Assembly (NCBI GenBank): GCA_900321945.1
Contig: ONXY01000478.1
Location: forward strand, 1-5,459
Reading direction: 5' to 3'
From: an uncultured Eubacteriales bacterium
Lineage (GTDB): Bacteria > Bacillota_A > Clostridia > Christensenellales > Aristaeellaceae
DNA: 5,459 nucleotides
The notes under the pieces are model-generated. The model made no database searches. It was given only the letters and a program-made list of their open reading frames with translations, and was not told the DNA's origin. Position numbers and translations under genes: made by a program. Below, in pieces: positions 1 to 5,459 of the stretch (the stretch's first letter is position 1; each line of letters opens with the position of its first letter).

Positions 1-11
1 ACGGCTCCGGG

Positions 12-2615
12 TCAGTCCTCCTTATAGAACCGGAGAAGGACGGAGGCCAGCACCATGTAAACCAGCATCAGCAGCGCCATCCATCCGCCGAAGGCCGGAA
101 CCATCACCGGCAGACCGAAGAGGCCCGCGATGCCCGTGAAGCCGATGAGCAGGGTGATCAGCACCACGAGAGCCGTTGAGAAATACAGCTCCTTCGAGGC
201 GTTGTCCTGGATGAAGGGCAGCTTCGGGGTGCGGATGGTGTGGATGACGACCGTCTGGGTGATGACGCCGAACATGAACCAGCCGCACTGGAAGAATCCG
301 GCTTTGGAAGGTTCATTGAACTTAAACACAAACCACAGCACCAGGAAGCACAGAATGTCCAGCAGCGTGCTGAGCAGGCCGAACCAGACCATGAATTTCC
401 TGATTCCGCGCACGTTCCAGCGGATCGGCCGGCGGATGTACTCGTCCTCCACATGGTCGAAGGGCATGCCCAGCTGGGCCAGGTCGTTCAGGATGTTCTG
501 AACGAGGATGTGCAGCGGGAGCATGGGCAGGAAGGGCAGGAAGATGCTGGCGATCAGCACGGAGAACATATTGCCGAAATTGCCGCTGACGGACATCTTC
601 AGATACTTCGTCATGTTGGTGAAGGTCCTGCGGCCCTCGACCACGCCCTCGTCCAGCACGTTCAGATCCTTCTCGAGAAGGATGATGTCGGCGACCTCCT
701 TCGCGATATCCACCGCGGTGTCCACGGAGATGCCAACGTCCGCCTGCTTCAGCGGGAGACTGTCGTTGATTCCGTCGCCCATGTAGCCCACGGTGTGGCC
801 GTTGCTCTGGAAGGCCTTCACCACCCGCTGCTTCTGATAGGGCGACAGCTTGGAGAAAATGTGGCAGCGCTCGCAGGCGTCTTTCAGCTGTTCGTCGTCC
901 AGCTCGTCCACCTGAGCGCCGGTCAGGTTGTAGTCCGTCGGGATGCCGAGACGGCCGCAGATATTGACGGCCACGCCTTCGGTATCGCCGGTCAGAACCA
1001 CGGTACGGATCCCGTTCTTTGTCAGAGCCGCGATGGCCGCTCCGGAAGAGGGTTTCGGCGGATCCAGGAAGCCCACGAAGCCGATCAGGACCATGTCCCG
1101 CTCGTCCTCCACGCTGAACTTGCCGGCCTCCCGCACGTCGTTCTTCTGCGCCACGGCGATGACCCGGATGCCTTCCAGATTGTTCTCGGTGGCAAGCTTC
1201 TGGGCGTTCGCGATCAGCTCGGCGGTGATGGGCTTCACCTGACCGTCCATCTCAATATAGCCGCAGATGGACAGAATCTCCTCCACCGCGCCTTTGGTGA
1301 TCAGCTGACGCTTTCCGTTCGCATCCCGCAGCACGACGCTCATGCGCCGGCGGCTGAAATCGAAGGGAATCTCATCCTCCCGGACGTAAGCTTCCTTCAG
1401 GGGGGACAGATCCTCACGCTCCGCCCGGCTGATGATGGCCATGTCCATCAGGTTTTTCAGGCCCGTCTGGAAATAACTGTTCAGGAAGGCGTGCCGCAGG
1501 ATGCGTTTGTCCTCGCGGCCCAGCACGTCCATGTATTTCTCCAGAACGATTTCGTCCTGGGTCAGGGTGCCGGTTTTGTCCGTGCAGAGCACGTCCATTT
1601 CACCGAAGGTCTGGATCGCCCCCAGCCGCTTGACGATGGTCTGCTTCCGGGACATGTTTACGGCGCCTTTGGCCAGGGAGGAGGTCATGATGACCGGCAG
1701 CATTTCCGGCATGATGCCTACGGCGATGGTGATGCCGAACATCAGGGACTGCAGCCAGTTCCCCTTTGTGATGAGGTTGGCGATGAAGATTACCGGCACT
1801 GTCACCAGCATGAACCGGATCAGCAGCTTGCTGATGGAATCCACGTTCTGCTCATAGCTGCTCTTTTCCTGGAAGGTGTTCAGGCTTTTCGCCATGCTGC
1901 CGAAGTACGTCCGGCTGCCGGTGGTCAGAACCACGGCCTTCGCGCTTCCGGAGACGATGTTGCTGCCCATGAAGCCGAGATTGTCCAGCTCGGAAATGGT
2001 GTCCCCGCTGAGATCCGGGCCTGCGAACTTCTCCACCGGATTGCTTTCGCCGGTCAGCTGGGACTGGTCGATGAACAGGTCCTTGGTCTCAATGAAGCGG
2101 ACGTCGCCCGGGAGCATGTCGCCGGAGGCCAGCTTCACGATATCGCCCGGCACGACCTCCGTGATGTCGATTTCGGTCACGGAACCGTTCCGGATTACGT
2201 CGATCCGGTTGCTGATCATCTTCTGCAGCTTCTGAGCCGCGCTGTTTGATTTTTCCGTCTGCACGAAGGAGATGACGGCCGAAATCAGAATCACGATGAT
2301 CAGCATCAGAAAAGTCAGCCAGGTCGGCTCGTCCGAGAGAATGACGTCCGTCACCAGCGTCACGCCCGCCACAATCAGAAGAACCAGGTTGAACGGGTTG
2401 ATGAGCGCTTCCCGGATCCGCCGGAAAAGGCTGTTTTCGCTTCCGGAATCAATGATGTTCGGGCCGTACTCCTCCAGCCGGTCCGCCGCCTCGACCTGAT
2501 TCAGACCTTCCGCGTCCGTATGAAGCGTTTCGAAAATCTCCGGATCGCTCAGACGGCTGAGCTCCGAAAGCCGGTGCTCAACTTCCGTCCTGCGGTCCGC
2601 TTTGCTGTCCGCCAT
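12..2615 (-). CDS. mgtA: Magnesium-transporting P-type ATPase (P3B, MgtA type)
   Basis: An 867-residue integral membrane pump that uses ATP to bring Mg2+ into the cytoplasm. All P-type ATPase landmarks are visible: actuator-domain TGES at 188-191, PEMLP in M4 at 303-307, phosphorylation motif DKTGT with Asp346, nucleotide-domain KGA at 441-443, TGDT at 542-545 and hinge GDGIND at 613-618. The stretch after the hinge (SLPLKQADVGISVD) and M5-M6 (NFGNMFSVLIAS, FLPMLPLH, NILNDLAQ) resemble MgtA/MgtB rather than Ca2+, K+ or heavy-metal pumps. About ten hydrophobic segments fit M1-M10: roughly 72-92, 100-118, 263-281, 288-310, 678-698, 702-716, 740-764, 774-793, 808-829 and 840-862. Length is slightly below the roughly 900 residues of enterobacterial MgtA, mainly from a shorter N-terminus. 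The ATG start is supported by GGAGGG six bases upstream. No MgtC or small regulator is adjacent. The protein looks intact; ion specificity is assigned by family resemblance. Confidence 0.95.
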   Translation of the reverse strand: MADSKADRRTEVEHRLSELSRLSDPEIFETLHTDAEGLNQVEAADRLEEYGPNIIDSGSENSLFRRIREALINPFNLVLLIVAGVTLVTDVILSDEPTWLTFLMLIIVILISAVISFVQTEKSNSAAQKLQKMISNRIDVIRNGSVTEIDITEVVPGDIVKLASGDMLPGDVRFIETKDLFIDQSQLTGESNPVEKFAGPDLSGDTISELDNLGFMGSNIVSGSAKAVVLTTGSRTYFGSMAKSLNTFQEKSSYEQNVDSISKLLIRFMLVTVPVIFIANLITKGNWLQSLMFGITIAVGIMPEMLPVIMTSSLAKGAVNMSRKQTIVKRLGAIQTFGEMDVLCTDKTGTLTQDEIVLEKYMDVLGREDKRILRHAFLNSYFQTGLKNLMDMAIISRAEREDLSPLKEAYVREDEIPFDFSRRRMSVVLRDANGKRQLITKGAVEEILSICGYIEMDGQVKPITAELIANAQKLATENNLEGIRVIAVAQKNDVREAGKFSVEDERDMVLIGFVGFLDPPKPSSGAAIAALTKNGIRTVVLTGDTEGVAVNICGRLGIPTDYNLTGAQVDELDDEQLKDACERCHIFSKLSPYQKQRVVKAFQSNGHTVGYMGDGINDSLPLKQADVGISVDTAVDIAKEVADIILLEKDLNVLDEGVVEGRRTFTNMTKYLKMSVSGNFGNMFSVLIASIFLPFLPMLPLHILVQNILNDLAQLGMPFDHVEDEYIRRPIRWNVRGIRKFMVWFGLLSTLLDILCFLVLWFVFKFNEPSKAGFFQCGWFMFGVITQTVVIHTIRTPKLPFIQDNASKELYFSTALVVLITLLIGFTGIAGLFGLPVMVPAFGGWMALLMLVYMVLASVLLRFYKED

Positions 2616-2656
2616 ATCATTCCCTCCAATCGGATCGTATTCCGTCGTTCTGTTTT

Positions 2657-2684
2657 ATTATACTCAAAAACCGCCGAAAGACAA
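2657..2684 (-). promoter_or_regulatory. Predicted sigma-70 promoter of mgtA
   Basis: Read on the minus strand, a perfect -10 TATAAT (2657-2662) lies 16 bases downstream of TTGTCT (2679-2684), which matches four of six bases of the -35 consensus. The expected transcription start near 2650 gives a leader of about 35 nt before the mgtA start codon. That leaves room for the ribosome binding site but not for an M-box riboswitch or a long regulatory leader like that of enterobacterial mgtA. Predicted by eye only. Confidence 0.6.
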
Positions 2685-2715
2685 CGTACCGGCCGGGCGG
2701 GGAGCGGGAAATGAG

Positions 2716-2738
2716 AAAAACGCCCCGCCGGCGGCACG
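2716..2738 (-). terminator. Probable intrinsic terminator after the dehydrogenase gene
   Basis: On the minus strand, starting 16 bases after the dehydrogenase stop, a GC-rich inverted repeat at 2721-2738 can form a stem of seven positions (one G-G mismatch and one G-U pair) closed by a four-base CCGG loop. Five T follow directly (2716-2720). It lies between the dehydrogenase gene and the mgtA promoter, so it would separate the two transcripts. The T tract is short and the stem imperfect, so termination may be partial. Confidence 0.5.
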
Positions 2739-2754
2739 GAACGCTGAGAACCGG

Positions 2755-3792
2755 TCAGAAGCATCTGCCCCGGCGCTCCTTCCGGCATTCCCCGATCTTT
2801 TCGCAGCGGTAGCACAGCTCGTTGTCGCACATCCCGTCCTTTTCAAAACAGGACAGGATGTTGCCGACCGTCGTTTCCGCGATATTGTTCAGCGCCTCCT
2901 CCGTCAGAAAAGCCTGATGGGAGGTGACGATCACGTTGGGCATGGAGATCAGCCTGGCCAGCAGGTCGTCGTTCAGGATGTGCCCGGACCGGTCCTCGAA
3001 GAACACGTCCGCCTCCTCCTCATACACGTCCAGGCATGCCGCGCCGATTTTTCTGGCCTTGATCCCCTCAAGCAGCGCCTCCGCGTCGACCAGTCCGCCC
3101 CGGGAGGTGTTGATGAGCACGACGCCCTTCTTCATCCTCGCGATTGCGGCCGCGCCGATCAGATGCCGGGTGCTTTCCGTGAGCGGACAGTGGAGGGAGA
3201 CGATGTCGCTCCGCTCCAGCAGCTCGTCCAGGGAAACGTAGTCGATCCCGGCGCCTTCCGCCGGATACGGATCGTACGCGATCACGCGCATACCGAAACC
3301 GCGGCAGATATCGATAAAAATCCGGCCGATTTTTCCGGTTCCGACCACGCCCGCGGTCTTTCCGTGGAAGTCGAATCCGGTCAGCCCGTTCAGTGAGAAA
3401 TTGAACTCGCGCGTCCGGTTGTAGGCCTTGTGAATCCGGCGGACGGACGTGAGCATCAGGGCGGCCGCGTGCTCCGCCACGGCGTAGGGCGAATAGGCCG
3501 GTACGTGAACGACGTGAATCCTGCCGAACGCGGCTTTCAGATCCACGTTGTTGTAACCCGCCGAGCGCAGCGCGATCAGCCGGACGCCGTATCCGTACAG
3601 TTTCTCAATGACCGCCGCGTTCACCGTGTCGTTCACAAAGACGCAGACGGCGTCGCATCCCTTCGCAAGATCCGCGGTGTCCTCGTTCAGCTTCGTTTCC
3701 AGATACCTGAAGAAGACGCCGCGGGGGCTGCCGTAACGTTCAAAAGAAGGCCTGTCGTAAGGCTTCGCGTCAAAAAAAGCGACTTTAATCAT
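2755..3792 (-). CDS. D-isomer-specific 2-hydroxyacid dehydrogenase (D-lactate dehydrogenase type)
   Basis: A 345-residue cytoplasmic NAD-dependent dehydrogenase, most likely reducing pyruvate to D-lactate or acting on a related 2-keto acid. The Rossmann motif GTGKIG is at 151-156. Asp174 (IAYDPYP) ends the next strand and favours NADH over NADPH. The catalytic triad of the family fits Arg231 (NTSRGG), Glu260 (DVYEEE) and His292 (SHQAF). The opening MIKVAFFDAKPYDR, RSAGYNNVD at 76-84 and the region around 257-275 resemble LdhA-type enzymes more than phosphoglycerate or glycerate dehydrogenases, but substrate cannot be fixed from sequence. The family usually ends near residue 330; here it continues into a cysteine-rich, basic tail with Cys at 315, 322, 327, 330, 336 and 344. 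The ATG start has GGGAGG 11 bases upstream, a rather long spacing. An out-of-frame ATG lies too close to that site to compete. It is followed by a probable terminator and its own promoter is predicted at 3888-3916. Confidence 0.9.
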   Translation of the reverse strand: MIKVAFFDAKPYDRPSFERYGSPRGVFFRYLETKLNEDTADLAKGCDAVCVFVNDTVNAAVIEKLYGYGVRLIALRSAGYNNVDLKAAFGRIHVVHVPAYSPYAVAEHAAALMLTSVRRIHKAYNRTREFNFSLNGLTGFDFHGKTAGVVGTGKIGRIFIDICRGFGMRVIAYDPYPAEGAGIDYVSLDELLERSDIVSLHCPLTESTRHLIGAAAIARMKKGVVLINTSRGGLVDAEALLEGIKARKIGAACLDVYEEEADVFFEDRSGHILNDDLLARLISMPNVIVTSHQAFLTEEALNNIAETTVGNILSCFEKDGMCDNELCYRCEKIGECRKERRGRCF

Positions 3793-3848
3793 TGTTTTCC
3801 ATTCCTCCCTGCGGTATGCGGAACGCGTACGGCGGCGGTTATTTCCAT
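3789..3848 (-). other. Possible 19-codon leader ORF overlapping the dehydrogenase start
   Basis: On the minus strand an ATG at 3846-3848 opens a frame reading MEITAAVRVPHTAGRNGKQ, whose TGA shares the ATGA overlap with the dehydrogenase start codon. A GGAAGGA sequence ends about four bases before the ATG, a plausible though close ribosome binding site. The frame lies wholly within the predicted dehydrogenase leader, and the dehydrogenase ribosome binding site falls inside it. Translation could therefore be coupled. There is no run of one amino acid of the kind used by attenuator peptides, and such a short frame can arise by chance. Confidence 0.2.
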
Positions 3849-3887
3849 GACATCCTTCCGTCAGGCGCGGCCCGGTTTACAGGGAGC

Positions 3888-3916
3888 ATTATATAACAGG
3901 ACCGTCCGAAAGTCAT
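3888..3916 (-). promoter_or_regulatory. Predicted sigma-70 promoter of the dehydrogenase gene
   Basis: On the minus strand, a perfect TATAAT (3888-3893) sits 17 bases downstream of ATGACT (3911-3916), a four-of-six match to the -35 consensus. The start would be near 3881, giving a leader of about 90 nt. No Rex-like operator (TTGTGAA inverted repeat) was seen near it. Its -35 box directly abuts that of the opposite promoter for thpR. Confidence 0.55.
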
Positions 3917-3945
3917 TGGACAAAAAAGAGGAATCATCGTACAAT
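3917..3945 (+). promoter_or_regulatory. Predicted sigma-70 promoter of the thpR-phosphoesterase operon
   Basis: TGGACA (3917-3922, five of six matches to the -35 consensus) is followed after 17 bases by TACAAT (3940-3945, five of six matches to the -10 consensus). The start would be near 3952, giving a leader of about 45 nt before thpR. This AT-rich patch stands out from the GC-rich surroundings, which supports a promoter. Confidence 0.6.
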
Positions 3946-3996
3946 ATATACAGAGAACGCGGCGGAAAAGGAAATCATGAAAAGGGAGGCGTCCGT

Positions 3997-4521
3997 ATGC
4001 GGCTTTTCGCGGGAATCCGGCCGGACAGAGAATTCAGAAACGCGCTGTCCCTGCTGCAGGAACGGCTCCGCTCCGCCGGCGTTACCGGACGGTATTACGA
4101 TCCGGCCGATCTGCATATGACGCTGGCTTTCATCGGAGAATGGCCGGACGACGTCACGCCGGTTCTTCCGCCGGTTGAAACCCCTTTTTCCATTACGCTG
4201 TCCCGCCCCGGCGTTTTCCCGGAAGCAAGGGTGCTCTGGGCGGGAACCGAGCCCTCGGAGGAACTGGAACGGCTGGCGGAACAGGTGCGGCGGAATCTGG
4301 AGCGCGCGGGCGTTCCCTTCGATCCGAAGCCGTTCAGACCGCATATCACGCTGATCCGGAAGCCCGCGGTGCCGGCCGGGGTGAATCTTTCCGGAACCGG
4401 CGTTCCGCCGGCGTCCATGACCGTGGACGCGGTATGCCTTTACCGTTCAGGACCGGACGTGAACGGAACGCGCTACACGGTGATCGGAAGCACCATGAAA
4501 GGATATGAGGAACCGTCATGA
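3997..4521 (+). CDS. thpR: RNA 2',3'-cyclic phosphodiesterase (2'-5' RNA ligase family, 2H superfamily)
   Basis: A 174-residue soluble protein of the LigT/ThpR family. Members open 2',3'-cyclic phosphates at RNA ends to 2'-phosphates, and some join or cleave 2'-5' linkages of tRNA halves in vitro; the cellular role is unsettled. Both signature HxTx motifs are present: HMTL (His40, Thr42) inside DLHMTLAFIGE, and HITL (His116, Thr118) inside FRPHITLIRK. Their spacing and the total length match the family. The opening MRLFAGIRP is the typical first beta strand (usually RLFxAI). The start was chosen at 3997 because this opening begins there and GGGAGG ends seven bases upstream; the reading frame is open further upstream but without family sequence. 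The last codons overlap the downstream phosphoesterase gene by ATGA, so the two are co-transcribed and probably translationally coupled. Catalytic residues look complete. Confidence 0.92.
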   Translation: MRLFAGIRPDREFRNALSLLQERLRSAGVTGRYYDPADLHMTLAFIGEWPDDVTPVLPPVETPFSITLSRPGVFPEARVLWAGTEPSEELERLAEQVRRNLERAGVPFDPKPFRPHITLIRKPAVPAGVNLSGTGVPPASMTVDAVCLYRSGPDVNGTRYTVIGSTMKGYEEPS

Positions 4522-5258
4522 GCCTTTACGCGATCGGAGATCTTCATCTGCATTTCCAGTCCGAGCTGAAGGCCCCGGGACAGCTCCGCGAACCGGTCTG
4601 GAGAAATCACGAGGAACGCTTCCGCCGGAACTGTGAACAGACGGTCGGGGAAAACGACACGCTGGTGCTGGCCGGGGACCACAGCTGGGGCAGAAATCCG
4701 GCGGAATGCGAAAAAGACCTGGAGTATATCGCCTCCCTGCCCGGAAGAAAGATCCTCCTCCGCGGCAACCACGACATGTTCTGGGACGCGAAAAAAACAG
4801 AACAGCTGAACCGCGCGTTCGCCGGAAAGCTGTTTTTTCTTCAGAACAACTATGCCGCGTACGGGGACTGCGCCCTTGTCGGCACCAAAGGGTATACCTT
4901 TGAAGGGCCCTTTTATCTCCGGGGCCGGAAGATCATCGGCTGGGACCGGGAGGAAGAGGCGCACGCGCGGAAACTGACCGAACGCGAGTCCGCGCGTCTG
5001 GAAACCTCCTTCGAGGCCGCGAGGGCGGACGGCTTCAGCCGGTTCATCATGTTTCTGCACTATCCGCCCACCAGCATTCTGGAAAAAAACAGCGTGTTCA
5101 CAGCCATGGCGGAAAAGTACGGCGCCGAGCAGGTGATCTACGCGCACTGCCACGGCGAACACCGGTTCCACGACAGCCTGGAGGGGAGACACCACGGAAT
5201 CATGTACCGGCTGGTGTCCGGCGACTATCTGAACTGGATGCCGCTTCAGATTCTGTGA
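4518..5258 (+). CDS. Calcineurin-like metallophosphoesterase (COG1768-like)
   Basis: A 246-residue soluble protein with the two-metal centre of the calcineurin-like fold. Motifs in order: GDLHLH (Asp8, His10), GDHSWG (Asp54), GNHD (Asn84, His85, Asp86), FLHYPP (His181) and AHCH (His210, His212). The expected metal ligands and catalytic His are thus all present. The last motif usually reads GHxH, so the Gly-to-Ala change is a small oddity. The W-rich GDHSWG and the overall length suggest the predicted phosphohydrolase family COG1768; the natural substrate of that family is not known to me. No signal peptide or membrane segment is seen, so it is cytoplasmic. The start has GAGGA six bases upstream and overlaps the thpR stop as ATGA. 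Pairing with an RNA cyclic phosphodiesterase hints at nucleotide or RNA-end metabolism, but this is inference. Confidence 0.88.
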   Translation: MSLYAIGDLHLHFQSELKAPGQLREPVWRNHEERFRRNCEQTVGENDTLVLAGDHSWGRNPAECEKDLEYIASLPGRKILLRGNHDMFWDAKKTEQLNRAFAGKLFFLQNNYAAYGDCALVGTKGYTFEGPFYLRGRKIIGWDREEEAHARKLTERESARLETSFEAARADGFSRFIMFLHYPPTSILEKNSVFTAMAEKYGAEQVIYAHCHGEHRFHDSLEGRHHGIMYRLVSGDYLNWMPLQIL

Positions 5259-5459
5259 GACGCTTTGCCGACGCTTCCTGCCGTACGTCCGGAAAGCCCC
5301 GCCGGAAAAGGAGCGTCCCGGAACCGTTCCGTAATGTTCCCGCCGGGGACGGATTCCCAAAGAACGCCGGGCGGACGCTGGTTTCCGGAGAAGTATAAGG
5401 AAGCATTCCGCCACGGACCGCCGCGCGTTTCCGGCCGAAACCGGCTGAACAACTGAAAA
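5259..5459. other. No supported gene in the 200 bases after the phosphoesterase
   Basis: Short frames exist on both strands (for example a TTG-started 63-codon frame ending at 5456), but none has a ribosome binding site or recognisable protein sequence. A hairpin at 5336-5350 (six pairs including one G-U, three-base loop) lacks a following T tract, so I do not call it a terminator. The end of the operon is therefore undefined here, and transcription may continue past the window. Confidence 0.5.

Noticed and set aside
240..2249. A 669-codon open frame on the plus strand opposite mgtA
   Set aside because: Its product is rich in His, Gln, Asp and Val in the way typical of antisense frames in GC-biased genes, has no recognisable domain, and lies entirely against the clearly real mgtA.
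2602..3396. A 264-codon open frame on the plus strand opposite the dehydrogenase
   Set aside because: It lacks recognisable motifs, mirrors the codon bias of the minus-strand gene, and overlaps a gene with full catalytic motifs.
3430..3996. Upstream extension of the thpR reading frame
   Set aside because: The extension runs antisense through the dehydrogenase gene and across the promoter region; the ThpR family start, with a good GGGAGG site, is at 3997.
3977..4114. ATG at 3977 with an AAGGA site, opening a frame different from thpR
   Set aside because: The frame overlaps thpR, ends after about 45 codons and encodes no recognisable sequence; the ThpR motifs fix the real frame.
5336..5350. 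Hairpin after the phosphoesterase as a terminator
   Set aside because: The stem is short and no T tract follows on either strand.
5395..5400. TATAAG as a promoter -10 box near the right end
   Set aside because: No -35-like sequence lies 16-18 bases upstream and no gene start follows within the window.
4473..5414. A 313-codon open frame on the minus strand opposite the phosphoesterase
   Set aside because: It has an antisense-like composition, no domain and no credible ribosome binding site; the plus-strand gene has all family motifs.
5265..5456. TTG-started 63-codon frame after the phosphoesterase
   Set aside because: It has no ribosome binding site and low-complexity Pro/Arg/Gly composition, with no family resemblance.

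Overview
The window holds four complete, ordinary-looking chromosomal genes in two divergent blocks. Base composition is GC-rich with GC-ending codons, and every gene has a strong GGAGG-type ribosome binding site. Together with the gene content (an MgtA-type P-type ATPase, a D-lactate dehydrogenase-like enzyme, ThpR and a COG1768-type phosphoesterase), this suggests a GC-rich anaerobic member of the Bacillota, perhaps a gut or rumen Clostridia-like lineage. That placement is inference. No mobile element, CRISPR array, tRNA, rRNA or phage gene was seen.

Left block, minus strand (12-3792): a 2-hydroxyacid dehydrogenase of the D-lactate dehydrogenase type (2755-3792) lies upstream of a magnesium-transporting P-type ATPase, MgtA (12-2615). 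The 139-base gap between them carries a GC-rich hairpin followed by five T on the minus strand, then a sigma-70-like promoter, so the two genes are probably separate transcription units. The predicted mgtA leader is only about 35 nt, too short for an M-box magnesium riboswitch.

Centre (3793-3996): this divergent intergenic region has two sigma-70-like promoters placed back to back, with -35 boxes that abut. The dehydrogenase leader on the minus strand is about 90 nt. It contains a possible 19-codon reading frame whose stop overlaps the dehydrogenase start codon.

Right block, plus strand (3997-5258): thpR (RNA 2',3'-cyclic phosphodiesterase, 2H superfamily) overlaps a calcineurin-like metallophosphoesterase by an ATGA junction, forming a translationally coupled pair of phosphoesterases. 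The final 200 bases (5259-5459) contain no gene or convincing terminator that I can support.

No clear new system is present. The points most worth a second look are the cysteine-rich tail of the dehydrogenase, the coupled phosphoesterase pair, and the compact divergent promoter with its possible leader ORF.
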